From assembly GCA_902762305.1 (NCBI GenBank), contig CACWNW010000002.1, forward strand, positions 248,001 through 312,000: a DNA stretch of 64,000 bases, written 5' to 3'. This document shows positions 55,545-63,467 of this stretch, piece after piece. Below the pieces are notes generated by a model. The model was not told the DNA's origin. It worked only from the letters and a program-made list of their open reading frames with translations, and made no database searches. A program made the translations under genes and the position numbers. Numbering within the stretch: position 1 is the stretch's first letter; the number at the start of each line of letters is the position of its first letter. Source of the DNA: Fibrobacter succinogenes. Lineage in GTDB: Bacteria; Fibrobacterota; Fibrobacteria; Fibrobacterales; Fibrobacteraceae.

Positions 55545-56404
55545 ATGAAAATCGTTGATATCCTGAAGCAAGACAAGATGAGCCTTTCGTTCGAGGTGTT
55601 CCCTCCCAAGAAGGAAACCAGCTTCGAAAGCGTCAGGACGGCAACAGAAGCCATCGCGGCTCTCGGGCCCGCATTCATGAGCGTCACGTACGGTGCAGGC
55701 GGCGGCGTGAGCCACTACACCCTCGACATCGCGAAGAACCTCAAGCAGAAGTTCGGCATCCCGATGCTCGCCCACCTCACCTGCGTCTCGAGCAGCAAGG
55801 AGACCATCCACCAGCGCATCGAAGACATGAAGGCTGCGGGCATCAAGAACGTGATGGCACTCCGCGGCGACCTCACCCCGGAACTCATCGCGAACGGCCG
55901 CGACAACTGCGACTACCACTACGCCGTGGAACTCATCCGCGAACTCAAGGAAAGCGATTCCGACAGCATCCCGAAAGCCCGAACCAGGCCGAAGATATCA
56001 AGCACCTCAAGGAGAAGGTCGAAGCAGGCGCAGACTTCCTCACCACGCAGATGGTGTTCGACAACAACCTCTTCTTCAGCTTCCTCTACAAGCTGCGCGA
56101 CGCGGGCGTGAACTGCCCCGTGCTCCCCGGCATCATGCCCATCACGAACGCAAACCAGGTGGAACGCGCCATCAAGCTTTCCGGCTCGTTCATGCCGCAG
56201 CGCTTCAAGTCGCTCGTCGACAAGTTCGGCAGCGATCCCGATGCCATGAAGCAGGCCGGCATCATCTATGCGACCGACCAGATTATCGACCTGTACGCGA
56301 ACGGCATCACGAACGTGCACGTGTATTCCATGAACAAGCCCGACGTTGCAGAAGGCATCTTGAAGAATGTCTCCGCGATTCTCGGGAAGAATTTCGCGAA
56401 TTAA
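55545..56404 (+). pseudogene. metF: metF (5,10-methylenetetrahydrofolate reductase), frameshifted by an internal deletion
   Basis: The first frame gives a good MetF N-terminus (LSFEVFPPKKETSFESV, MSVTYGAGGG, LAHLTCVSSSKE, GIKNVMALRGD) up to ELKESDSDS near 55964. The family then continues in another frame from 55967: HPESPNQAEDIKHLKEKVEA, GADFLTTQMVFDN and so on to the stop at 56404. The conserved stretch expected in between (of the F-x-I-G-x-A-x-YPE type) is missing. The gap fits a deletion of 3n+1 bases, about 31. The enzyme makes methyl-tetrahydrofolate for methionine synthesis. The CDS has normal codon use on both sides, so the break is recent or an assembly error. Confidence 0.85.
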
Positions 56405-56436
56405 GCGAACGGAGCCAAACCTCCGACAAGAAATAC

Positions 56437-56462
56437 GGCGGCTCACGGGTCGCCTTTTTTTT
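56437..56462 (+). terminator. Terminator after metF
   Basis: GGCGGC / GTCGCC with a 6-nt loop is followed by TTTTTTTT. Confidence 0.8.
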
Positions 56463-56511
56463 ACGATTTGAACAAGCTAAGTTCACCAATAAACTAAACA
56501 GTGCAAGCCAC

Positions 56512-56544
56512 AAAAAAAACGCTTTCCCGCAAACAGGGAAAGCG
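56512..56544 (-). terminator. Terminator of the small Arg/Pro-rich secreted protein gene
   Basis: Read on the minus strand, CGCTTTCCC / GGGAAAGCG with a 7-nt loop is followed by TTTTTTTT. Confidence 0.9.
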
Positions 56545-56569
56545 CTAATTGTCTTAAATCCAGACTAGA

Positions 56570-56977
56570 CTAACGGTCGTGGATGTCGGCGCATTCACGC
56601 ACGCTACGTGCATTGAACATGCGGCCACGACGCGGGTCGAGGCAGTCCACGCGGCCCGGATGGTTGCGGTGGAAGTCAACAATCATCCAACGGGTACCGT
56701 CGTTGCAGTAGTAATCCCAGCGGCCTTCGGCATCGCCATGATCGCAACGGCCTTCAATCATCGTACGACGATTACGGTATTCGACGCGGTACTGACGTTC
56801 GCGCGGACGGCAGTCCGGCTTTTCGAAGCGGCACTCGAGGCGCTCACGCGGAGGAGGCGGAGGAGGCGGATTGTGGTGACGCGGACGATCGTTGTCAACA
56901 CGAACAGAGAACCCGGCCCAAGCACCGGAAGAGAGCAACAGAGTTGCTGCAAGAACTGCTAAAAGGGATCGTTTCAT
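56570..56977 (-). CDS. Small secreted Arg/Pro/Cys-rich protein
   Basis: 135 residues. The signal peptide ends near SSGAWA (residue 21). The mature part starts GFSVRVDNDRPRHHNPPPPP, a polyproline stretch, and continues with six cysteines (CRFEKPDC, CDHGDAEG, YYCNDG, DCLDPRRG, ECADIHD), which probably form disulfides. There are many arginines and aromatic residues. I recognise no family. AAGGAG lies shortly before the ATG. A strong terminator ends it, and it stands alone between metF and ppa. Confidence 0.6.
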   Translation of the reverse strand: MKRSLLAVLAATLLLSSGAWAGFSVRVDNDRPRHHNPPPPPPPRERLECRFEKPDCRPRERQYRVEYRNRRTMIEGRCDHGDAEGRWDYYCNDGTRWMIVDFHRNHPGRVDCLDPRRGRMFNARSVRECADIHDR

Positions 56978-57088
56978 TGTTTCTCCTTGATAGTAAAAAG
57001 CGAAAAAACGTTGTTATTCAAATATAAGTTTAAAACCTACAAAAAGACAAGCGCCCGCAAAAAAAACACGGCAAAAAAGGCGCTAAGG

Positions 57089-57679
57089 TCAGATCAGTTC
57101 CTCGGGCGGGAGGTGTTCCGCGCTCTCCGGTTCCTGGTAGAACGACTCGGGCACCTGCACCTGGTTCTGGAAATAGGCCCTATGGGCTGCAATCACGCGC
57201 TCGCGGGCAAACTGAGCATCCTTCCATTCGCCAATCTGCACATCCTTGCCTTCCAGTTCCTTATAGTTCTGGAAGAAGTTCTTCGTAATGCGCAGGAACA
57301 TCTGGTCAACATCGCCTATGTCCTTGATGGGCCTAGGGTTAAACACAGGCACGCCCAGGACCTTGTAGTCCTTCTTGCCGCCATCGGTCATATCGAGAGC
57401 GCCGATAACGCGGCAGGTGCAGACCGAACCAGTCATCATGGAAGCGGGGCTATAGATGAGCATATCAAGAGCATCGCCGTCATCGGCCTTGGTGCTCGGG
57501 ATAAATCCGTAAGTGCAGGGATAGCTCATGGAACTGAGCAGGCAGCGGTCCAGGCGGAATACGTGCAAGCGTTCATCGTATTCGTACTTGAGGTTCGTGT
57601 CCTTGCCGATTTCCACCACGCAATCGACTTCGTAGGGGTATCTGCGACCGATGGGGAGATCCAAGTAGTTAATTGCCAT
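57089..57679 (-). CDS. ppa: Inorganic pyrophosphatase (family I)
   Basis: 196 residues. EIGKDTNLKYEYDERLHVFR, then SYPCTYGFIPSTKADDGDAL followed by DMLI hold the catalytic residues; DDGDALD is the D-x-D-x-x-D-type metal site of family I enzymes. VCTCRVIGALDMTDGGKKDY and KVLGVP are also diagnostic. It hydrolyses pyrophosphate made in biosynthetic reactions. The C-terminal 30 residues (PESFYQEPESAEHLPPEELI) are a family extension. A ribosome-binding site is weak (TTTTGGAG a few bases before the ATG). Confidence 0.97.
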   Translation of the reverse strand: MAINYLDLPIGRRYPYEVDCVVEIGKDTNLKYEYDERLHVFRLDRCLLSSMSYPCTYGFIPSTKADDGDALDMLIYSPASMMTGSVCTCRVIGALDMTDGGKKDYKVLGVPVFNPRPIKDIGDVDQMFLRITKNFFQNYKELEGKDVQIGEWKDAQFARERVIAAHRAYFQNQVQVPESFYQEPESAEHLPPEELI

Positions 57680-57790
57680 TTATACTCCAAAAGGCCACCT
57701 TTGGCCTAAGTCTTTATTTTTCAATATGTTAACGTAAATTTAATATTAATGTATCAAATAGTCAAGGCAACGCGGTCCCTGCAAGCCAGA

Positions 57791-58099
57791 GACGACGAAC
57801 GAGCGGTCTCTGTGAGCCGTAGGCGACTCGTATTGACGAGTCGTCGAAGGCGAAAGCGAGTGAGAATCCGGAAGTTTCAATGCCCGAGACGACGAACGAG
57901 CGGTCTCCGTGAGCCGTAGGCGACTCGTATTGACGAGTCGTCGAAGGCGAGAGCGAGTGAGAAACCGGAAGTTTCAACGCCAGGAACGTCGAACGAGCGG
58001 TCTCCGTGAGCCGTAGGCGACTCGTATTGACGAGTCGTCGAAGGCGAGAGCGAGTGAGAATCCGGAAGTTTCAATGCCCGAGACGACGAACGAGCGGTC
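57791..58099 (-). repeat. Three 97-bp tandem repeats plus a partial unit
   Basis: Units are 57791-57887, 57888-57984, 57985-58081 and a partial 58082-58099; the word CGAACGAG recurs at 57796, 57893, 57990 and 58087, exactly 97 bases apart. Each unit has the palindrome CGACTCGT-ATTG-ACGAGTCG (57824-57843 in unit 1). On the minus strand the units read AGACCGCTCGTTCGTCG, like the array at 2024-2255, but with a different stem. The array begins right after the stop codon of the minus-strand barrel gene. The remainder of the gap (57680-57790) shows only an AT-rich promoter-like region. 97 is not a multiple of three, so the open frames inside are not genes. Confidence 0.93.
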
Positions 58100-58100
58100 G

Positions 58101-59429
58101 CTATCTACTACGCCATCTAGACGAGATCACCTTGTCGAACAGCCCGAAGTAGAACACCGGCTCCCCCCTGTCGGGGCTATACCCCACCTCGAAGCGGATG
58201 CGGTCCAGCGCCGGAATCACGAGGTGGATACCGCCATAGACGGCACCTTCGTAGTTATCCCAGCCGGGGCGGCCCTTATCCCAGAGCAGGCTCCCGTCGA
58301 GACCGGCCACCAGCTGAACCCCGTAGAAGAAGTTGATACCCCAGACACTCGCGGCACGGCGCTCCAGCAGAACGAAGCGTTCCTCGAGCGTGAGCAGGGC
58401 CTCGTGGACCCCGAGAGAGCCCGAATCGGCCTCGTGCCCGCGAAACGTATTGGCACCGCCATGGTAGTAGTAGTCGTAAAATTTTACGTCGCCCGGACGG
58501 TAACGCACCAGCGCGGTCGCACCCGTTACAAAGCGCCCGAAAGTCTTGTAGGCGCGCGCATCCGTGAGGAGTTCCCAGTAGTTCTCGCCCATCCCGACAT
58601 TCGAGCACTCCTTGCCCTCCGCGCAATCACTATCATTATACACCAGAAAGTTCGAGCCCCCCCCCACATGCGTGAGCATATACTCGAAGTACACGCCATC
58701 GCGCGTATCGAGCTTGCTGTCGCGATAGTCCAAGGCGACACCCGCACCAATTTCGGGCAAAACAGCACCACCCCACGTAGAAATCATGCGCAAGGCCATC
58801 GTGCCGAGCAGCGAGAGATGCTCCTTCACTTCGTAGTCCAGGTCCAAATCCCACAGCAAACTCCTTTCCGGAAAGTTCCTAATTTCATCGTAGCTGTCCG
58901 TCATGAGGAATTCGAGATTCCACCCCAGCGGAAGCCCGAACAGGTAAGGGGAACTGGCATAGAAGGCGACCTCGTTCTTGTCGAAAAACGGGTCGACCGT
59001 CGTGCGGTACTGGACTTCGAGCCGGATATCTTCGCCGAGCACATTGATGTTCGCGAGCGCTGCCCCGAGCATCAGGCCGTCACGGTCGGTCTTCTTGCCC
59101 GCGGGAGCCGGAATCCAGCGGAAAATTTCCTTGAAATGGTAGGTAAGCTTCGTTCCCTCGCACGAAACCGAGATTTCGGTGAACAGGTCAAGGTCCTGCA
59201 GGCGGGCTTTTTCCATCTCGAACTTTTCCTGCGAAAACGGCTCCCCCGCACGGTTCAGGAGTTCGCGTTCCACCACACGGGGCTTCGTATGCTTGAGCCC
59301 CTCAAAAGAGACCGACGAAACCGAGGCACCTTCGGGACAGGCCGCGGGCGCAGCGGGTTCGGCAAAGGCTCCCCCCGCCAAGCAAATCGTCACCATAATC
59401 CAGGCATTTCTTTTCAAAAGGCGAAACAT
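58101..59429 (-). CDS. BamA/TamA-like outer-membrane protein with one POTRA domain
   Basis: 442 residues. A signal peptide (WIMVTICLAGGAFA) is followed by a single POTRA-like domain (residues 33-95: SVSSVSFEGLKHTKPRVVER and GEPFSQEKFEMEKARLQDLD, then LFTEISVSCEG). A 16-strand Omp85 barrel follows, with YHGGANTFRGHEADSGSLG, where FRGH corresponds to the conserved (V/I)RG(F/Y) tip of loop 6. BamA itself has five POTRA domains, so this is a shorter Omp85 member with an unknown client. The start at 59429 is set by the signal peptide; TATATTCG (plus-strand 59435-59442) ends five bases upstream. Confidence 0.8.
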   Translation of the reverse strand: MFRLLKRNAWIMVTICLAGGAFAEPAAPAACPEGASVSSVSFEGLKHTKPRVVERELLNRAGEPFSQEKFEMEKARLQDLDLFTEISVSCEGTKLTYHFKEIFRWIPAPAGKKTDRDGLMLGAALANINVLGEDIRLEVQYRTTVDPFFDKNEVAFYASSPYLFGLPLGWNLEFLMTDSYDEIRNFPERSLLWDLDLDYEVKEHLSLLGTMALRMISTWGGAVLPEIGAGVALDYRDSKLDTRDGVYFEYMLTHVGGGSNFLVYNDSDCAEGKECSNVGMGENYWELLTDARAYKTFGRFVTGATALVRYRPGDVKFYDYYYHGGANTFRGHEADSGSLGVHEALLTLEERFVLLERRAASVWGINFFYGVQLVAGLDGSLLWDKGRPGWDNYEGAVYGGIHLVIPALDRIRFEVGYSPDRGEPVFYFGLFDKVISSRWRSR

Positions 59430-59553
59430 AGAACCGAATATAGAAAATAAGACCTTATTCAAAAGAAAAACACGGCTTCGCAGGCCACGAACCGGCATCC
59501 GATTTTCTATATTTAGTCGCGTAAAAAATTAGCCCCGCAAAAAAGAGGTGAAC

Positions 59554-60018
59554 ATGTTAGAATTTCTTGCAAACTACTGGCCCTGGATTATCGCCGTCGT
59601 TGTCGTCGTCCTGGCCGTCTTCGCATTCCGCGGGCTCCGCAAGGCCCTCAAGGAAGGCGGTGGCGCATTCAATCTCGAGACCATCAAGAAGAACACGGAC
59701 CCGAACTTCGCCGCCCTGAAGCAGAAGTCCAAGGCCCTCCTCGCCGATGCCGACATGATCTGCGAAACCAAGGAAGGCAGCAACATCGTCATGCCCAAGA
59801 AGGAGGACATGATGTTCTTCCGTCGCGCCGTGAAGCAGAAATACAAGCTCGCCATGTTCCTCGTGCCAGGCACCAACAAGGTCGTGTACTTCTTCTGCAA
59901 GACGGAACAGGGCCTGCGCCGCCGTATCGAGAACCTAGTCATCAACCAGAAGTTCCGCGAAGGCAAGCCGCCTTACATGGACGCGGCCACCGGCGAAAAG
60001 CTGAAGTACCCGAGGTAG
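59554..60018 (+). CDS. Membrane-anchored protein of unknown function
   Basis: 154 residues. One N-terminal membrane helix (YWPWIIAVVVVVLAVFAFRG) is followed by a soluble, lysine-rich part (FNLETIKKNTDPNFAALKQK and VMPKKEDMMFFRRAVKQKYK). No family is recognised. GAGG at 59545-59548 is five bases before the ATG at 59554, which is therefore preferred over the GTG two codons upstream. It is the first gene after the divergent barrel gene. A cluster of palindromes separates it from hrpB. Confidence 0.6.
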   Translation: MLEFLANYWPWIIAVVVVVLAVFAFRGLRKALKEGGGAFNLETIKKNTDPNFAALKQKSKALLADADMICETKEGSNIVMPKKEDMMFFRRAVKQKYKLAMFLVPGTNKVVYFFCKTEQGLRRRIENLVINQKFREGKPPYMDAATGEKLKYPR

Positions 60019-60025
60019 TAGTAGG

Positions 60026-60110
60026 GGAACGCCTTCCCCTGCCTCGCACAGCGCTAGCGCTGTTGCTCGCCACCCCTTCTAGCGGGGACACCCCGCAACT
60101 CCCCGGTTCC
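60026..60110. repeat. Cluster of palindromes upstream of hrpB
   Basis: Three adjacent palindromes: GGGGAACGCCTTCCCC (60026-60041), CAGCGCTAGCGCTG (60049-60062) and AGCGGGGACACCCCGC (60080-60095). They fill most of the 97-bp gap between the membrane protein gene and hrpB. No T-run follows, so a simple terminator is unlikely. Confidence 0.75.
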
Positions 60111-60115
60111 ATATA

Positions 60116-62893
60116 ATGACTTACGGTGAATTAGCCCTCGCGGAAGAAGAAGACAAGCTGGAGGCTGCGATTGCGCAGTCCAGCAATCTGCTTATCGAGG
60201 CGCCCACGGGGTCGGGCAAGTCGCTATTCATACCCTACTTTTTGAGCAAGCACTGCAAGGGGCGCGTCGTCGTATTGCAGCCCCGCCGTATTGCGGCACT
60301 TGCACTTGCCCAGTTCTCTGCAAAACTCCACAACGAGCCCTGCGGCAAGACCGTCGGTTACCAGTTCAGGCAGGACAGCTGCAAGAGCGCCGGCACGCGC
60401 ATCCTCTTCCAGACATACGGAAACTTTCTGCAGGAACTTTTGCACGGCAAATGCGATGTCGACTGGATTGTGTTCGATGAATACCACGAGCGCAAGGCCG
60501 ACATGGATTTGCTTTTCGCATTTTTTAAGGGTGCCGAATGGCCGCGTGTGAGCCGCAGCGACCAAGCGCAAGCTGGTCGTAGAGGCGAGAGTGAGGCGAT
60601 GCCGGAGGTTCTTCTTTACGATAGAGCCGAACGGCCTCGTATCGCGGTGATGTCGGCGGCGCTGAACCGTTCCGAACTCGAAACGGTTCTCGGCGTCAAG
60701 TGCCTTGAACTCGGCCACCCGCTGTACCCCGTCCAGATTATCAACCAGACTCCCGCCACGGGCAACTCGCTCGTTTCGGGCGTGGGCCTTGACGCCGAAG
60801 TGGTGCGGGCGCTAAAGACGCTCTACCGCAACAACATCTGGCAGACGACACTGGTATTCCTGCCGGGCAAGGCCGAAATCGCCCGCTGCCACAGCGCCGC
60901 CTCCGAAGCGCTGGGAGCAAACTGCGCCGAATTCCTGGAACTCTACGGCGGGCAGGACCGCGAAACGCAGGACCGCATCTTTGAAGTTACCGAACGCCCG
61001 CGGGTCATATTCACCACGAACATCGCGGAAACCTCGATTACCGTCCCGAACGTTACGGGCGTGGTCGACAGCGGCATCGAGCGCGTGAGCCTCTACGACG
61101 ACAGCGAGAAGGTGAACGTGTTGCGCACACTCCCCATCTCGATGCAGAACGCCATCCAGCGCAGCGGCCGTAGCGGCCGTACGCAGAACGGCTGTGCCAT
61201 CCGCCTCTGGAGCGAAGAATCCGAAAAGCGCATGCCGCAAGGAATCGTCCCCGAAGTATTGCAGATAGAGCCGTCGGAACTGCTGCTGCAGAAGGCGGCA
61301 CTGGAACAGGAGATGCACGCGAGGACGACCGCCGGAATGATTCACACGGCATGTCATTCTGGAGCGGAACAGCGTGGAGCGATAGAATCCATGGACCCTA
61401 TCAGTCGTCCTGCGGACTCCTTCCAGGGCGACATTAAACTGCCGACAGCGATTCCGGAAGCACGCGAGCAGGCCGCCACCAAATTACTTGAGGGATTCGG
61501 AATGCTCAATGGCGGCGCCATTACGGAACTTGGCATCAGGGCCATACGCACTCCGGTTTCGAGCATCCCGCTCGCGCTGCTCCTCGCCACGGCAAACGGC
61601 CCGCAAGACCTCCCCGACCTGCTCCTCGCAGCGCTCGCGTGGATTCACTCCGGCACGGAATTTTTGCAAAAGGCGAAGGTCGCCTACGACATCCTGACGC
61701 TTGCCGCCGACACGCTTTCGAAAAACATCAATGTCCCGCGCGAAGTGAGCTTCACCCTCCGGCAGTTGCGGGATTACCGCGAGAAGGATTTGCAAGTGGA
61801 CACACTTGCCGCTTCGCAGCTGCGGTGTGACGAATCCATGGACCCTATCAGTCGTCCTACGGACTCCTTCCAGGGTGACAATCCAACCTCCCCTGCCCTT
61901 AAAAATTTCGTTTGCAGGCAACTCCTTAAGGCGTTCCCGGACAGGCTCGCCACCCCGAGCGGAAGTGCATACAAACTCGCAAACCAGAACGTCATCCGCC
62001 TGCAGGTCGCCGAACCGCCCTATGCGATTCTCGCGCTCTCGATGCTGCGCACCGGCACCACGAAATCGGAACTCAAGGTAAACCTCTACGCCGCAATCGC
62101 ACAAGAAATGCTTGCAGGCGAAAACGCCGCTACCCGCTACGAACTGCTGTGGCGCAGCGGGCAGGAACGGTTTATCGGCGTAGAAATCCGCGAAAGCAAA
62201 AACGCAGACGGCACCGCAACCGAACTTTCGCGCAAGGAAATCCTCACGCAGGAGGCTCCCCCGAAGGTTCTCGAAGAACTGAAGAAGTTGACCGTCGATG
62301 CATGGCGCGAAAAGATAGAGAAGGAAAACTGGAGCGGGCGCTACCTTACCGAACAGATGCAGACGCTCCTTACCAAGATGCGCCTTGCCGCAATGCTCTA
62401 CCCTGAATACGGGCTCCCCGAATTCAACGACGAGGATATGGAAATCATCTTCGACGATTTTGCAGACGGCAAGTTCCTGCTCCGCGACATCAACGAGGAC
62501 CGTTACCGGAATATCGTGGAGGACTTTTTCGGCAAGTCCATGCTTGCCTGGCTGAACAAGACCTTCCCCGACCACTATGTGCTCCCCAACGGCAAGCGCG
62601 CCCGCTACAGCTACCAGGCCGTAGCAAATAGCGACGACGACAAGTCGGTACAGAGCGCCGAAGGCGTACTTGTCGAAATATCTGCCCGCATCGAAGATTT
62701 TATGCAGTTGCGCGGCGAACACAAAATCGCAGACGGCAAGCTAAAAGTCCGCTACGACATCCTCGCCCCGAACTTCCGCACCATCCAGAAGACGTGGGAC
62801 CTGACCGGATTTTGGCAGAACACCTACGCCGAAGTGCGCAAGGAACTGCGCGGGCGCTACCCCAAGCATCCGTGGCCCGAAAAGGTGGAATAG
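60116..62893 (+). CDS. hrpB: ATP-dependent helicase HrpB with three repeat-derived insertions
   Basis: 925 residues, a DEAH helicase: Walker A APTGSGKS (residues 29-36), DEYH (121-124), MSAAL (179-183), TNIAETSITVPNV near 302-314 and QRSGRSGRTQNG near 346. The HrpB C-terminal domain ends TWDLTGFWQNTYAEVRKELR and GRYPKHPWPE, the family signature. HrpB usually has 810-850 residues. The excess is explained by segments at residues 145-167, about 412-440 and about 566-589, which are translations of intergenic repeat families. They lie between helicase motifs II and III, after the second RecA domain, and in the C-terminal half. The function in RNA metabolism is uncertain. The frame is intact. Confidence 0.9.
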   Translation: MTYGELALAEEEDKLEAAIAQSSNLLIEAPTGSGKSLFIPYFLSKHCKGRVVVLQPRRIAALALAQFSAKLHNEPCGKTVGYQFRQDSCKSAGTRILFQTYGNFLQELLHGKCDVDWIVFDEYHERKADMDLLFAFFKGAEWPRVSRSDQAQAGRRGESEAMPEVLLYDRAERPRIAVMSAALNRSELETVLGVKCLELGHPLYPVQIINQTPATGNSLVSGVGLDAEVVRALKTLYRNNIWQTTLVFLPGKAEIARCHSAASEALGANCAEFLELYGGQDRETQDRIFEVTERPRVIFTTNIAETSITVPNVTGVVDSGIERVSLYDDSEKVNVLRTLPISMQNAIQRSGRSGRTQNGCAIRLWSEESEKRMPQGIVPEVLQIEPSELLLQKAALEQEMHARTTAGMIHTACHSGAEQRGAIESMDPISRPADSFQGDIKLPTAIPEAREQAATKLLEGFGMLNGGAITELGIRAIRTPVSSIPLALLLATANGPQDLPDLLLAALAWIHSGTEFLQKAKVAYDILTLAADTLSKNINVPREVSFTLRQLRDYREKDLQVDTLAASQLRCDESMDPISRPTDSFQGDNPTSPALKNFVCRQLLKAFPDRLATPSGSAYKLANQNVIRLQVAEPPYAILALSMLRTGTTKSELKVNLYAAIAQEMLAGENAATRYELLWRSGQERFIGVEIRESKNADGTATELSRKEILTQEAPPKVLEELKKLTVDAWREKIEKENWSGRYLTEQMQTLLTKMRLAAMLYPEYGLPEFNDEDMEIIFDDFADGKFLLRDINEDRYRNIVEDFFGKSMLAWLNKTFPDHYVLPNGKRARYSYQAVANSDDDKSVQSAEGVLVEISARIEDFMQLRGEHKIADGKLKVRYDILAPNFRTIQKTWDLTGFWQNTYAEVRKELRGRYPKHPWPEKVE
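60548..60613 (+). repeat. In-frame copy of the 97-bp modular repeat inside hrpB
   Basis: GTGAGCCGCAGCGACC and, after the stem, GAGGCGAGAGTGAGGCG and CCGGAGGTTCTTC follow the order of the intergenic 97-bp repeat (GTGAGCCGTAGGCGAC, GAAGGCGAGAGCGAG, CCGGAAGTTTC). The palindrome here is CGACCA / TGGTCG, a fourth stem variant. It encodes VSRSDQAQAGRRGESEAMPE. Confidence 0.75.
61352..61433 (+). repeat. In-frame copy of an 82-bp palindromic repeat inside hrpB
   Basis: Starts TGTCATTCTGGAG and ends CTTCCAGGGCGACA, which are inverted to each other. It contains GGAGCGATAGAATCC and CCATGGACCCTATCAG. It encodes HSGAEQRGAIESMDPISRPA followed by DSFQGD. A related partial copy is intergenic at 17075-17150. 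Confidence 0.85.
61832..61880 (+). repeat. Second, 5'-truncated copy of the palindromic repeat in hrpB
   Basis: 49 bp matching 61385-61433 with two differences, in the same reading frame (447 bases apart). It encodes ESMDPISRPTDSFQGD. Confidence 0.9.
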
Positions 62894-62910
62894 CACTCAA
62901 GCCCGCATAC

Positions 62911-62943
62911 AAAAACAGGCGAGGTCCCGAAGGTCCACGCCTG
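62911..62943 (-). terminator. Terminator of the small lipoprotein gene
   Basis: Read on the minus strand, CAGGCG-T-GGACC-TTCG-GGACC-T-CGCCTG is followed by TTTTTG. A-rich flanks may let it act for hrpB as well. Confidence 0.85.
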
Positions 62944-62967
62944 CTGCACACAAAGAAACTCTGAATT

Positions 62968-63327
62968 CTAGCGGAAGGTCGCCGTAAGGGTCGAGACTTC
63001 AGAGAAAATCACCGGGAAGTTGCCCAAGTAGGTGAGCGGAGTATCGACTGGGACCATTTGCGGGTCCTCGCCAGGGAGCGGTCCATCGTGCCCGTCACTC
63101 TTCGAAGAAGAGGACTGCAAAGTCCGCGAATACGGTACGCCACCAATCGAAGAACTAGAACCGAACACGCAATCGCTGCCTGGAACAATGGTACCGCTGC
63201 TCAATTGCCCTTCCATACCGATATCGGAGCCATCCGGTTCAACGCCGGAGTCCCCAGAACAAGCGGACATGCCGCAAACAAGGCCGAAACCGGCCACCCC
63301 CAATATTGAGATCTTCCTGATATTCAT
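62968..63327 (-). CDS. Small lipoprotein, low complexity
   Basis: 119 residues. The lipobox GMSAC follows MNIRKISILGVAGFGLVCG. The mature part is rich in Ser, Gly, Asp and Pro (SGDSGVEPDGSDIGMEGQLS, SSSSSKSDGHDGPLPG) and ends VIFSEVSTLTATFR. Such Ser/Gly linkers are common in lipoproteins of this genome, for example the FISUMP and CAP proteins. I recognise no domain. The start is set by the signal peptide; the 11 residues upstream in frame are not plausible as a signal. Confidence 0.6.
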   Translation of the reverse strand: MNIRKISILGVAGFGLVCGMSACSGDSGVEPDGSDIGMEGQLSSGTIVPGSDCVFGSSSSIGGVPYSRTLQSSSSKSDGHDGPLPGEDPQMVPVDTPLTYLGNFPVIFSEVSTLTATFR

Positions 63328-63467
63328 GTTCCAAAATAAGCAAAAATCACCTTTTTTCAATAAAAAAATGCGGTTTACACGGGTTCTAGGGCATAGGAAA
63401 TCGGGACAAAACAGCCCTTATTGGCCAATGCGGGACCATTCGCCCCAAAAAAGGATATATTAAAAAC

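Noticed and set aside
57762-58074. Short Ser/Arg-rich frames in the 97-bp tandem repeats
   Set aside because: The period is not a multiple of three, so the frames change from unit to unit; this is repeat DNA and not a gene.
57791-58099. CRISPR array
   Set aside because: The units are contiguous 97-bp repeats without unique spacers and no cas gene is present.
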